A stretch of 52,178 nucleotides of DNA from Alphaproteobacteria bacterium (GTDB lineage Bacteria > Pseudomonadota > Alphaproteobacteria > Micavibrionales > Micavibrionaceae). Of this stretch, positions 1 to 8,663 are shown piece after piece; positions within the stretch are counted from its first letter, which is position 1; each line of letters starts with the position of its first letter. The notes under the pieces are model-generated. The model was not told where the DNA came from, ran no database searches, and saw only the letters and a list, made by a program, of their open reading frames with translations. The stretch lies in contig JAJFGV010000023.1 in assembly GCA_021775965.1 (NCBI GenBank), forward strand, positions 1 to 52,178, in the 5' to 3' direction. A program made the position numbers and the translations under genes.

Positions 1-1019
1 CCCAAAGCTTGTGTTGCGACCGTGGAAGATGCTTTGAACCCGCCTTCATGTAAGGCATGTTTGAGCGCAGAAATAATTAGGCTGCGGACCATTGCGGCAT
101 CACGAAAACGAACCTCTGCTTTCGCCGGGTGGACATTGACATCAACCTCGGAGGCCGGCAGGTCCAAAAACAAAGCTACAATCGGGTGCCGGTCACGATG
201 GAGAACGTCCCGATAGGCGGCGCGGACGCAGCCATTCAGCAATTTATCCCGCACCGGCCGACCATTCACAAACAGATGCTGGTATTGCATACTGCCGCGA
301 TGCAAAGTAGGTAACCCTGCGTAACCAGAGAGCTTAATGCCTTCGCGCACCGCTTCTATCTGCATGGAATTCTCGCCGAACTCACGGCCTAAAATATTCG
401 CCAGGCGTGCTTGTCTGTCCGGTGCAGCGGGAAGATTGAGAGAATTTTTTTCATCATGGGTCAGGCGAAAAGAAATGTGCGGGAACGCCATGGCTAGCCG
501 CGATATTGTATCTTTGACCGCCATAAATTCGGCGCGCTCCGTCTTCATAAATTTCAGCCGCGCCGGGGTGGCATAAAACAAATCATGAATTTCAATTTGT
601 GTGCCGCCCGGGTGGGAAGAGGGTGAGGGCGCATCTTTTTTACCGCCTTGCGCCGTGATTTCCCAGGCATCACTATCTTGCCCACGCGTCATAATTTTCA
701 CCCGTGACACAGCGGCAATGGATGCCAAAGCCTCGCCGCGAAAACCGAGATGGTCAATATGGAGGAGATCATCACCTTGCAGCTTTGACGTTGCATGACG
801 ATCCAGCGCCGCCACAAGCTCTTCCTTGCTCATGCCGGAGCCGTCATCGCTCACGATAATTGCCGCCTTGCCGCCTTCGCGGATGGCGATGTCAATTTTG
901 CTAGCGCCGGCATCGATGGAATTTTCGACCAGCTCCTTCACCGCCGCCGCCGGGCGTTCAATGACCTCTCCGGCCGCAATCTGGTTGATCAAAGTTTCTG
1001 GCAAATAACGTATACGCAT
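1..1019 (-). CDS. mutL: DNA mismatch repair protein MutL, N-terminal part (partial)
   Basis: MutL is the ATPase that links mismatch recognition by MutS to downstream strand processing. The frame opens at the ATG at 1019 (MRIRYLPETLINQIAAGEVI) and stays open for 339 codons to the left edge, so the C-terminal dimerisation region lies outside the window. GHKL ATPase motifs are visible in order: the ENSIDAGAS helix with its catalytic Glu/Asn near residues 30-40, DDGSGM, RHATSK, and GFRGEAL. Later come LFVNGRPVRD and DVNVHPAKAEVRF, which mark the transducer domain of the MutL family. It is the last visible gene of the leftward block and is separated from the pentapeptide-repeat gene by about 85 bp. 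Identification is secure; only completeness is unknown. Confidence 0.96.
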   Translation of the reverse strand, partial: MRIRYLPETLINQIAAGEVIERPAAAVKELVENSIDAGASKIDIAIREGGKAAIIVSDDGSGMSKEELVAALDRHATSKLQGDDLLHIDHLGFRGEALASIAAVSRVKIMTRGQDSDAWEITAQGGKKDAPSPSSHPGGTQIEIHDLFYATPARLKFMKTERAEFMAVKDTISRLAMAFPHISFRLTHDEKNSLNLPAAPDRQARLANILGREFGENSMQIEAVREGIKLSGYAGLPTLHRGSMQYQHLFVNGRPVRDKLLNGCVRAAYRDVLHRDRHPIVALFLDLPASEVDVNVHPAKAEVRFRDAAMVRSLIISALKHALHEGGFKASSTVATQAL

Positions 1020-1104
1020 ATACCAAAAGTAGCGCGGGTGGCTCTATGAGTCAGCTATCAAGGGATGTTCTTATGTATAGCGGTGGATAACTAGCACAAA
1101 TGTC

Positions 1105-2466
1105 TTAAAGCGAATCCAGATCAACAATCGCGTCTTCAAGCCGGACATTGTCCATGACCGCGCCTTTGAGGATTGCTCCGGTCAAATCGGCACGGCGCAG
1201 ATCACAGCCCGAAAGAATGGCGTTGCTGAGGTCTACCCCCATCAGAATGCAATCACGCAAATCTGTGTCGCGCAAAACAGCATAGCGTAAGCTCGCCCCA
1301 CTCATATCCACTCGTTGCAATCGATGCGAACCATCATCATTGTCAAATTGCAGTGGGCAAAGCCGCGCCCCGCTCAGATCAGCACGAACAAATTGCGTGT
1401 ATTTAAAACTCGATCCGCGCAGGTCAGCTTCCTGCATTTTACAATCACGAAAATCAGCTTTGTCAAAAACCGCACTTTGCATTTCCGCTGATTGTAAATT
1501 TTGATTGAGGAAGTTTGCTTCGATGGCTTTGATGGCGGTGAGTGGAAATCTGTTTAAATCAAGAACGTCGCGCAAATCATAACCGCCCAGATCAAGCTGC
1601 CTTCCGCTTTTTCCGGCTGTCGCCACCCACAATGTATGCTCATCCAAAAGCTCCGGCAAAGTTTTGCCAAGATTTTCGAGCTTGTCACCCATATCCCGTT
1701 CGGTGACGACATTGCTCATATTGATGCCCTGCTTTTCTGCACCGTCCATCACCGCACCCGCAGTGACAGCAGAAGACATATCGGTATGCGCCAGATTGGA
1801 GTCGGTAAAATCGGTATCGGTCAGATTGGCGCCTTTAAAACTAACGCCTTCCATATCGGCATTTTCGAGGATGACACCGCTGAGATCGGCATCAGAAAAA
1901 TCTGCGGATTTGGCGTTCACATCTTTCATATTGGTGCCGCTCATTTTGGCGCCGGTAAAAACGGTTTTGGCTCCCTGGCCCGCGGTGCGTTTGCGATCCT
2001 CCAGCACGCCTTTCTGGCCGCGCTTCATGATCTTGCCTTCGCGCATATCTGCGCCTTCCATATTGGCACCGGTTAAATCGGCGCCGGCAACAAAAGCGCC
2101 ACGAAAATCGGCGCGTTTAAAATTCCCATTGATAAGATTGGCATTGCGTAGATCGCAGGCAAAAAGAGTGGTGCTGGCAAAATTGCTTTCAGACAGATTG
2201 GTTTCCAGCATCACCGAGCCGGTGAAATCGGCTTGCGAAAGATCTTTGTCACTAAAATTAAGGTAGGAAAGGTTTTTATATTGTAGGACCGCTCGACCGC
2301 CCCCATTTTCACCTCGCAAAAACCGCTCGTGCCGCTCAATGACATCATCCAGTTCCATCTGGGTGACAGCCTCCAGCTCATTGGGGTCGGGTATTTGCTC
2401 TCTCATAGCCATTTCTTTGCTTTGCCAGGCGTTTTCTGCCGCCTCTACGGATGTACCTCTACTCAT
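1105..2466 (-). CDS. Pentapeptide-repeat protein
   Basis: A 453-residue protein built mostly of A(D/N)LxX pentapeptide repeats, which fold as a right-handed quadrilateral beta-helix. Two repeat blocks are visible, at roughly residues 65-240 and 330-450. They are interrupted near 140-165 by a charged insert (MKRGQKGVLEDRKR) and near 255-325 by a non-repeat segment containing HTLWVATAGKSGRQLDLGGY. The first 60 residues are helical and charged and contain no repeats. No signal peptide or membrane segment is seen, so it is probably cytoplasmic. It follows pgi on the same strand after 56 bp. The ATG at 2466 has no good ribosome-binding site, and Met19 or Met21 could be used instead. Function is not predictable: members of this fold range from gyrase protection to scaffolding. 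Confidence 0.85.
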   Translation of the reverse strand: MSRGTSVEAAENAWQSKEMAMREQIPDPNELEAVTQMELDDVIERHERFLRGENGGGRAVLQYKNLSYLNFSDKDLSQADFTGSVMLETNLSESNFASTTLFACDLRNANLINGNFKRADFRGAFVAGADLTGANMEGADMREGKIMKRGQKGVLEDRKRTAGQGAKTVFTGAKMSGTNMKDVNAKSADFSDADLSGVILENADMEGVSFKGANLTDTDFTDSNLAHTDMSSAVTAGAVMDGAEKQGINMSNVVTERDMGDKLENLGKTLPELLDEHTLWVATAGKSGRQLDLGGYDLRDVLDLNRFPLTAIKAIEANFLNQNLQSAEMQSAVFDKADFRDCKMQEADLRGSSFKYTQFVRADLSGARLCPLQFDNDDGSHRLQRVDMSGASLRYAVLRDTDLRDCILMGVDLSNAILSGCDLRRADLTGAILKGAVMDNVRLEDAIVDLDSL

Positions 2467-2522
2467 CAGCGTAAAGGAACAGCCCTAATATTTCATAAAT
2501 TCAGGGGTCAACCCTAGCATAT

Positions 2523-4112
2523 TTACCCTTTTTTGCGTGCTCTTATGTGTTCGATAAGGCCGCGCGTTGACGAATCCAGATCCTGGTTGTCCTCCTGATC
2601 TAGAAGAGAAAGTACATTTTTTGCCAAAATTTTCCCCAATTCAACGCCCCATTGATCGAAACTATTGATGTTCCATATGATGCCCTGTACACAAATTTTG
2701 TGCTCATACAGGGCTAGAAGCATGCCTAGATGATAAGGGTCTAACTTGTCGAGGATAATGGTTGAGCTGGGTCTGTTGCCTGCAAAATTCTTATGAGGTT
2801 TGTCTTTATTCTCTTGCCCTTGCATTAACGCCTGGGTCTGGCCGATGGCATTGGCCAGCAATTTATCATGATGATCGCCGAGTGGGTTTTGCGTTTGTGC
2901 GCATGCGATAAAATCGCAGGGAACAATATCCGTTCCCTGATGCAGCATCTGGTAAAAAGCATGTTGGCCGTTGGTGCCGGGCTCACCAAAAATAACCGGG
3001 CTTGTGGCGTAATCAATTTTATCGCCTTCGCGGTCAACACTCTTGCCATTGGATTCCATGTCGATTTGAGATATGTAGTTTGCCAAGCCATCCAGATATT
3101 GCTCGTAGGGTAAAATAGCCAGCGCCGCTGCGCCGCAAAAATTTCTGTTCCATATGCCGATCAGGGCCATAAGAACAGGTATGTTTTGCTCAAAAGGAGT
3201 TTCCTGAAAATGCCTGTCCATACTATGGGCGCCATCCAGCAGCGTTCGAAAATTCTCAAAGCCGATCGAGATACACAACGGCAGGCCAATAGACGACCAT
3301 AAACTATAGCGCCCGCCGACCCAGTCCCAGAGCGGAAAAATATTCTCGGCATCTATGCCAAAAGCTTCCGCTGTTTTTACGGAAGCTGTGACGGCAATGA
3401 AATGATTGGCAACAGCGTCTTTGCCCAAAGTTTTGCAAAGCCAGTCTTTGGCGCTCTTGGCGTTGGTTAGTGTTTCCTGTGTTGTAAAAGTTTTCGATGA
3501 CACGATAAACAACGTTGTCTCGGGGCGAATAATTCGTAATGTTTCACTCAAATTAGAACCATCAACGTTTGATACAAAGTGGAAATTTAGCTCACGATTT
3601 GAATAGGGTTTTAACGCTTCCATAGCCATTTGTGGTCCAATGATAGAGCCGCCAATACCGATGGTAACAATATCTGTAATATGTTTGCCGCTATAGCCTT
3701 TCCATTCACCGCTGCGCACTGCGTCGCTGACATCTTTCATTTTGGCCAGCACCTCATGAATAAGCGGCATGATGTTCTGTCCGTCGACTTCCACTGTGTC
3801 TGACACGGGGCGTCTTAAGGCTGTATGCAGGGCGGCGCGATCTTCTGAAAGGTTAATTGGTGCGCCATTAAACATTTCATTGCGGCGTGTTTCCAAATCG
3901 CACACGCCAGCAAGATCACAAAGTAGCTTTACAGTTTCCTGCGTGATGCCATGTTTGGAATAGTCGAACAACAACCCTTTAAGCCCAATGTGGAGATTGT
4001 CGAACCGCGCTGCATCCTCAGCAAAGAGGTCCCGTATATGGGTGTTTTTCAGCGTCTTGTGATGGTCTTTAAGCGCTTTCCATTCGGGGGTGCTTGTTCG
4101 TTTATTCGACAT
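2523..4112 (-). CDS. pgi: Glucose-6-phosphate isomerase
   Basis: Interconverts glucose-6-phosphate and fructose-6-phosphate in the cytoplasm. The start chosen is the ATG at 4112 (MSNKRTSTPEW), giving 529 residues. An upstream in-frame start would add 22 basic residues lying inside the preceding peptidase gene. Visible PGI signatures are GIGGSIIGPQMAMEAL, SSKTFTTQET, GGRYSLWSSIGLPL, ESNGKSVDREG, GEPGTNGQHAFYQMLHQG (catalytic Glu and His region) and DQWGVELGK (catalytic Lys). The start overlaps the end of the inactive M16 gene by 11 bp and has no clear Shine-Dalgarno sequence, so translational coupling is likely. Identification is secure. Confidence 0.96.
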   Translation of the reverse strand: MSNKRTSTPEWKALKDHHKTLKNTHIRDLFAEDAARFDNLHIGLKGLLFDYSKHGITQETVKLLCDLAGVCDLETRRNEMFNGAPINLSEDRAALHTALRRPVSDTVEVDGQNIMPLIHEVLAKMKDVSDAVRSGEWKGYSGKHITDIVTIGIGGSIIGPQMAMEALKPYSNRELNFHFVSNVDGSNLSETLRIIRPETTLFIVSSKTFTTQETLTNAKSAKDWLCKTLGKDAVANHFIAVTASVKTAEAFGIDAENIFPLWDWVGGRYSLWSSIGLPLCISIGFENFRTLLDGAHSMDRHFQETPFEQNIPVLMALIGIWNRNFCGAAALAILPYEQYLDGLANYISQIDMESNGKSVDREGDKIDYATSPVIFGEPGTNGQHAFYQMLHQGTDIVPCDFIACAQTQNPLGDHHDKLLANAIGQTQALMQGQENKDKPHKNFAGNRPSSTIILDKLDPYHLGMLLALYEHKICVQGIIWNINSFDQWGVELGKILAKNVLSLLDQEDNQDLDSSTRGLIEHIRARKKG

Positions 4113-5457
4113 TGGGCAGGGTTTCGTAGGTCTTGCTGGCCGTAACGCCTTCCGGTTTTCCAACCAGAATCGTAACAAATTTTTCAGGGTCCAGTATTCT
4201 TTTGGTCACGCGCGTCACATCTTCAATGCTGGCTGCTTTGATACCATTTTCCCGCTGCTCAAGGTAATCAATAGGCAAGCCATCTCCCTGAAGAGACAGT
4301 AAAATTGAAGCAATAGAATCTGTTGATGTAAGAGACAAAGGAAGGGAGCCGATCAAATATGATTTTGCGTTATCGATCTCTTCTTGTGAAACTGGTTTAT
4401 TTAACATCTTTGACCATTCGGCCTTGATAATATCAAGGACATGTTTTGTGTTGGCATTGGCTGTCGCGGTTGAAACTGAAAACCCTTTAAAGTGATCCGA
4501 CAGATAAAAGCCGGAATAAATCCCGTAAGCCAATCCACGCTTTTCGCGCACCTCTTCCATTAGACGGGAACCAAAGCCGGAGCCGCCCAGTACATAATTC
4601 ATAATCTGCGCCGTGTGAAAATCAGGGTCCGTACGGGCAATGCCGGGCTGGATCATCTCAATCACCGTTTGCGGGATATCCCGCTCATAAACCGCTGTTT
4701 TTCCCTGATTTTGTGTCTCCAGATTAGGGGCGGGTTGCAAGGCCACCTGCGGAAGTTCACCAAAAATAGTATCAAGTGTCGTGGCTAGCTCTTCCGGTGT
4801 AATATCACCGGCGGCGCTAATAATAAGATTATTCTTCCCGAGCCGAAACTTTACAAAATTATCGAGGTCGATACTGGTGATGCTCTGCAATGTTGATAAC
4901 GTACCGCCGCTGTTCAATGCATAGGGATGTCCCTCAAAGGCCATGTCATTGAGCAGGCGTACCGCCATCCAGTCAGGATCAGAAAGGGAAGAGCGAATAC
5001 GACTTTGATTGGAGGCAATCATGCGTCCGACGGGTTCGGGATCAAAACGCGGTTTCGTTAACGCCAGATGCATCAACTCAAACGCGCGGTCTTTGTTTCT
5101 TGTTAGAGTTTTAAGGTTGCCGCCAAAATTATCACGACCACTACCGAAATGGAGGCCGATTGAAAGGTCGCGGAGTTCCTTTTGAAAACTCTGGCTGTCG
5201 AGATCGCCGGCGCCCTCATCCAGCGTGTTGGAGACAATGCGCGATAGACCTTGTTTGCTCGCTGGGTCCAGAGCAGCGCCAGCGCCCTTGAAGCTAAATT
5301 TAAGCGCTATAACGGGAATAGAATGATCCTCAACCAGCCAGGCTTTGATACCGCCGGGGCTGGTTACTTCCTGTATGTCCAGAACCTTGTCACGGGCGTG
5401 AAGCGGCGCAGGGGCAATAAGCAGCACAGAAAAAATTATAAGCAGAGCCAATCTCAT
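4102..5457 (-). CDS. M16 family peptidase-like protein, zinc motif lost (non-catalytic partner)
   Basis: A 451-residue M16 (pitrilysin/MPP-like) protein with an N-terminal signal peptide (MRLALLIIFSVLLIAPAPLHA), so it is exported to the periplasm. Where active M16 enzymes carry HxxEH, this one reads SRIVSNTLDEGAG, so both zinc histidines and the catalytic Glu are absent. The rest of the two-domain fold is recognisable, including the R/Y region EEVREKRGLAYGIYSGF near residues 290-310, which is typical of the substrate-binding half. It overlaps the upstream active M16 gene by ATGA (5454-5457). Adjacent active and inactive M16 genes usually encode the two halves of one heterodimeric peptidase chamber, and that is the inferred role here. 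Confidence 0.9.
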   Translation of the reverse strand: MRLALLIIFSVLLIAPAPLHARDKVLDIQEVTSPGGIKAWLVEDHSIPVIALKFSFKGAGAALDPASKQGLSRIVSNTLDEGAGDLDSQSFQKELRDLSIGLHFGSGRDNFGGNLKTLTRNKDRAFELMHLALTKPRFDPEPVGRMIASNQSRIRSSLSDPDWMAVRLLNDMAFEGHPYALNSGGTLSTLQSITSIDLDNFVKFRLGKNNLIISAAGDITPEELATTLDTIFGELPQVALQPAPNLETQNQGKTAVYERDIPQTVIEMIQPGIARTDPDFHTAQIMNYVLGGSGFGSRLMEEVREKRGLAYGIYSGFYLSDHFKGFSVSTATANANTKHVLDIIKAEWSKMLNKPVSQEEIDNAKSYLIGSLPLSLTSTDSIASILLSLQGDGLPIDYLEQRENGIKAASIEDVTRVTKRILDPEKFVTILVGKPEGVTASKTYETLPNVE

Positions 5458-6941
5458 GGGGTTGCCTCCTTAGTATTCGCGGACTGTCCATCTTCGGTAT
5501 TGTCATTCGCCGCAGGTTCAATTTCGACTACTTCGTCCTGCACCATATTTTCCAGCGCCACTTCTTTTTCTGCTGATGGCAAAAGATAACCTGTCACCGG
5601 TGGGTGATCATATTTCCCGTCCGGGTCCAGAAAACGCCGTGCAACATCCTGTGCCTGTTCTGCCGTGACCTCTTCAATCCGCCCGGGCCAGTATTCAACA
5701 TCATCGACGCTAGAACCTGTCGCTAAGGCATGCCCAAACGCCATGGCCGGGCCGCTCAGGCTGTCGCGTGCATAGATGGCAGCAGCCTGCATACGGGTTT
5801 TGGAATCTTGCAGCTCTTCCGCCGTAATGCCTTCGCTGACGAGCTTGCGCAATTCCTGCTCAATGGCTCTTTCAATTTCCTCCGGGTGTTTGCCGGGTGC
5901 GGGCGTGGCGTGAACGCTTAAGGTCGTATCATCCCAGGAATCGGCGCGGTAAGACATGCCGGCACCCGTCGCAAGTTTTTGTTCAATTACCAGAGATTTG
6001 TAAAATCTTGAGGTTGCGCCACCGCCCATAATTTCTTCTATCACTTGAAGCGCCAGGGAGTCTTTTGCATTTTGTCGATAGCTAGGCACGCGGTAATTGC
6101 GCTGAATAACGGCTTGCCGAATAGCCGGGTGACGTTGCAGAACTTTTGTTTGGGCATATAACGGCGGCGAAATGGTTCGGGATCGAACGGGTATGGAGTC
6201 AACGCGCGCCAACGGTCCATATATTTTCTTGGCCAGTTCATGAACCTGCGCGCCTGTCACATCGCCAGAGACAATCAAAACGGCGTTATTCGGCCCATAC
6301 CATTTATCGTAGAAAGTCTTCGCATCGTCCCAACTCAGCTGTTCCATTTCATGAAACCAGCCGATGACAGGCGTGCCGTATGGATGATTCACGTAAAGCG
6401 CGGCATTCATCTGCTCACCGAATCTCCCGCGTGGATCGTTATCGGTACGCTGACGGCGTTCTTCCAAAATCACTTTACGCTCTGATTCCACTTCCTGAAG
6501 CGGCGGATTCATACCGCGCATGCGTCCCGCTTCCATCGTCATGACTTTTTCAAGATGCTCAACAGCGATGGATTGAAAATAGGCTGTGTAATCCTGGCCG
6601 GTAAACGCATTGTCATTGCCGCCGAGTTTCTTCACGGTTTTTGAAAATTCACCGGATGCCAGCCCGTCTGAGCCCTTGAACATCAAATGCTCCATGAAAT
6701 GAGCGATACCTGACTTGCCTTGCATTTCATCCGCGCCACCGACCTTGTACCAAACCATATGAGTGACCACGGGTGTGCGGTGATTGGGAATAACAACAAT
6801 CTCGAGCCCGTTATCGAGCTTGAATGTTTCGGCGTTAAAAACCTTTTCTCCCTGCGTGGAAGAATCGGCCTTGACTTCTGTCTGCGCATAAGCCTGCAGC
6901 GGAGTTATCATAAAAACTATGAGGATAAATAGTCTGATCAT
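5454..6941 (-). CDS. M16 family zinc metallopeptidase, catalytic subunit
   Basis: A periplasmic M16 peptidase. The inverted zinc motif HxxEH is present (GIAHFMEHLMFKG), with the distal Glu expected in the following helix (LEKVMTMEAGRM). The second domain carries a recognisable R/Y-type region. From the ATG at 6941 the protein starts MIRLFILIVFMITPLQAYAQ, a typical 21-residue signal peptide. An in-frame ATG at 6989 would add 16 residues and cannot be excluded. The C-terminal 30 residues are acidic and low in complexity. The stop overlaps the start of the inactive partner by ATGA, which suggests stoichiometric co-translation of a heterodimer. The block lspA, DUF3035, M16, M16 is a recurrent alphaproteobacterial neighbourhood (from memory). 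Confidence 0.93.
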   Translation of the reverse strand: MIRLFILIVFMITPLQAYAQTEVKADSSTQGEKVFNAETFKLDNGLEIVVIPNHRTPVVTHMVWYKVGGADEMQGKSGIAHFMEHLMFKGSDGLASGEFSKTVKKLGGNDNAFTGQDYTAYFQSIAVEHLEKVMTMEAGRMRGMNPPLQEVESERKVILEERRQRTDNDPRGRFGEQMNAALYVNHPYGTPVIGWFHEMEQLSWDDAKTFYDKWYGPNNAVLIVSGDVTGAQVHELAKKIYGPLARVDSIPVRSRTISPPLYAQTKVLQRHPAIRQAVIQRNYRVPSYRQNAKDSLALQVIEEIMGGGATSRFYKSLVIEQKLATGAGMSYRADSWDDTTLSVHATPAPGKHPEEIERAIEQELRKLVSEGITAEELQDSKTRMQAAAIYARDSLSGPAMAFGHALATGSSVDDVEYWPGRIEEVTAEQAQDVARRFLDPDGKYDHPPVTGYLLPSAEKEVALENMVQDEVVEIEPAANDNTEDGQSANTKEATP

Positions 6942-7003
6942 GAAAATGAATTTAGAGGGCTTGCGGGCTGGGAACAAGCCGTAAATCATCCCAATGGCAT
7001 ATT

Positions 7004-7531
7004 TTATTCATCAATCGACGGCGTTTCGCCTTCGGTGACCGGTTTGCCTTCTTCGGCATTCTTGCGCAGCCGTTCAGCCTCGGCAGCTTGATCGACGACA
7101 GTGGCTGAGGGTTCGCTTTCTGCGCCTGTCAGGCCCAGCAGCTTTTTGGCAACGGGGACGTTTCGATCCTGAAGGCTGGCGGTTTCCTTATCAACTTTTC
7201 TGCGGATATTGGGATCGGCTGCGTTGCCCCCTGCTTTTTGCAGGAGCAGAGATTCGCCATCGGTTTTAACATTTGAAACGGGCTGCTGCTCTTCGCCGCC
7301 AAACACGGCCTGGCGGGCCTGTTCGGACGTGGCTTGCTCTTGTGGGCGCTGGGCGCCGGGACGCGGCGGGCGTAGGGAATAATCCGGCGGCATGGCCAGT
7401 GGTGCGCGTTTGACGACCGCAAATTCATCCGGCGCCGTTCTGTTAAGGCCAAGGCTTTCCTTGACGCCACCACAGGCACTTAGCGAAACGCCTAAGGCCA
7501 GCAAAAATAGTATGTTTGTTTTATTCATCAT
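7004..7531 (-). CDS. DUF3035 family outer-membrane lipoprotein (BamF-like)
   Basis: A 175-residue lipoprotein. The N-terminus MNKTNILFLLALGVSLSACGG is a signal peptide ending in a lipobox with Cys. The segment EFAVVKRAPLAMPPDYSLRP followed by PPRPGAQRPQE is the hallmark of DUF3035 proteins. A family member was described as BamF, an accessory lipoprotein of the outer-membrane protein assembly complex in Caulobacter (recalled knowledge). The rest is low in complexity and probably extended. Two consecutive ATG codons (7531 and 7528) follow a weak GGGA; the second has the better spacing. It lies 20 bp downstream of lspA, the peptidase that would mature it. Confidence 0.8.
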   Translation of the reverse strand: MMNKTNILFLLALGVSLSACGGVKESLGLNRTAPDEFAVVKRAPLAMPPDYSLRPPRPGAQRPQEQATSEQARQAVFGGEEQQPVSNVKTDGESLLLQKAGGNAADPNIRRKVDKETASLQDRNVPVAKKLLGLTGAESEPSATVVDQAAEAERLRKNAEEGKPVTEGETPSIDE

Positions 7532-7551
7532 GGTCCCGTCAGTATATTGAT

Positions 7552-8088
7552 CTAATTGTTTTTTTCAAGAAATATGGAATGAAAGATTAACAGGCCGATT
7601 CCAACGACAACACAGCTATCGGCTATGTTAAAGGCTGGATAGTGAATGTCGCCGATATGAAAATCTAGAAAATCAATCACAGCGCCAAAACGGACACGGT
7701 CTATAACATTGCCAATAGCCCCGCCAATGACCAATGCGATGGCTGCGCCCTGAAGCCAGGACGCGCTTCTGAACAGCCAAACCATGAAAAAGGCAGTAAT
7801 CACAAGCGGCAGAATAATCAGAAACATGGTGCTGGTCCCGTCATTGAACATGCCAAAACTAATGCCGCTATTCCAGACCATGACAACATTAAAGAAGGGG
7901 AGAACCTCGATAGAGGTATAGGGCATTTTTTCCGGTGCCTGCATCACCCATGAAATGAGATCAACAAAGGTTACGTCCAGTTTGGGGCGGATGACAAGCT
8001 CGGTTACGGCCCATTTGCTTAACTGGTCCAAGAGGACGGCGTCAACGGCAAGGCCCAGTAGAAAAATTTTTCGTGCAAGTGGGTTCAA
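7552..8088 (-). CDS. lspA: Lipoprotein signal peptidase (signal peptidase II)
   Basis: An inner-membrane aspartyl protease that cleaves the signal peptide of diacylglyceryl-modified prolipoproteins. It has 178 residues and four predicted membrane spans. The catalytic Asp motifs are both present: GNVIDRVRFGAVIDF and YPAFNIADS. The N-terminal DQLSKW and the NSGISFGMF motif are also intact. The start appears to be a TTG at 8088, supported by GGAG eight bases upstream; the only upstream ATG in the leader runs into a stop after three codons. lspA usually follows ileS, but here ileS is 3.8 kb away on the other strand. Confidence 0.95.
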   Translation of the reverse strand: MNPLARKIFLLGLAVDAVLLDQLSKWAVTELVIRPKLDVTFVDLISWVMQAPEKMPYTSIEVLPFFNVVMVWNSGISFGMFNDGTSTMFLIILPLVITAFFMVWLFRSASWLQGAAIALVIGGAIGNVIDRVRFGAVIDFLDFHIGDIHYPAFNIADSCVVVGIGLLIFHSIFLEKNN

Positions 8089-8104
8089 ATTTAAAACTCC
8101 ATAA

Positions 8105-8133
8105 AATTAGCCGGACGCTTTGTATGCCCGGCC
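8105..8133 (-). terminator. Weak candidate terminator after the DoxX gene
   Basis: Read on the minus strand, 8132-8126 pairs with 8116-8110 as a 7-bp GC-rich stem with one G-U pair, followed by a short T-rich stretch (TAATTTTA). It would separate the bufferin operon from lspA. The T-run is poor, so it may be only a pause site. Confidence 0.35.
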
Positions 8134-8171
8134 AATGTAACGGCTTGGAACCTCAAGAACAATACGCCTTT

Positions 8172-8636
8172 TTACGCTTTGCGAATAAATTTGAGGAGCA
8201 AATGATCCAGCGACAATTTTCCTGGGCCCATAATAAAGGGTACAGCCAGAAGCATCATCCAGAAATAATGATCCGGGTTTTTCATGTCATATTCGGCTGG
8301 TATGCCGAATTGGATAACGGCGGTCATAACAATCAAACCTGCCGCTCCAACGCGCCCGAACAACCCAAGCGCCAAAAGAGCAGGCAGAACAAGCTCGCCT
8401 ACCGTCCCACCAGCGGCAGCCAATTCAGCCGGAACACCGGGAATGGGATGAATGTCTTCAAACAGGTAAATCGTCGAATCCCACTGACCGTTTTGAAAGC
8501 TTTTAAACTTTATCTGGCCCGATTTAAAAAATATGTTTGCCATGTAAAGGCGAATGCCCAGAACCAGTAAAGGTGAAAGCGTGCTGTTTGCGATTTTGCG
8601 TAAGGGCTCAATCATATTGTCAATTTTGGTCAGCAT
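8172..8636 (-). CDS. DoxX family membrane protein of the bufferin operon
   Basis: A 154-residue integral membrane protein with four hydrophobic segments. It matches the DoxX/DoxD-like family by its GIRLYMANIFFKSGQIKF opening, the GxxAELxxAxGTVGELVLPALLALGL segment and its length. The start ATG at 8636 is preceded by GGAGAG at good spacing. It is the last gene of an operon with bufC, bufB and bufA1. DoxX genes commonly close DUF2282-DUF692-DUF2063 operons, where a redox or membrane-associated role is presumed but not established. It lies 27 bp after bufC. Confidence 0.85.
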   Translation of the reverse strand: MLTKIDNMIEPLRKIANSTLSPLLVLGIRLYMANIFFKSGQIKFKSFQNGQWDSTIYLFEDIHPIPGVPAELAAAGGTVGELVLPALLALGLFGRVGAAGLIVMTAVIQFGIPAEYDMKNPDHYFWMMLLAVPFIMGPGKLSLDHLLLKFIRKA

Positions 8637-8663
8637 TTTATCTCTCCGTCATGTGTGCGTTGG

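Noticed and set aside
1636-2266. Long plus-strand frames opposite the pentapeptide gene
   Set aside because: The repeat codon pattern of the real gene keeps the other strand open. The translations are themselves periodic artefacts (IGIGQIG-like).
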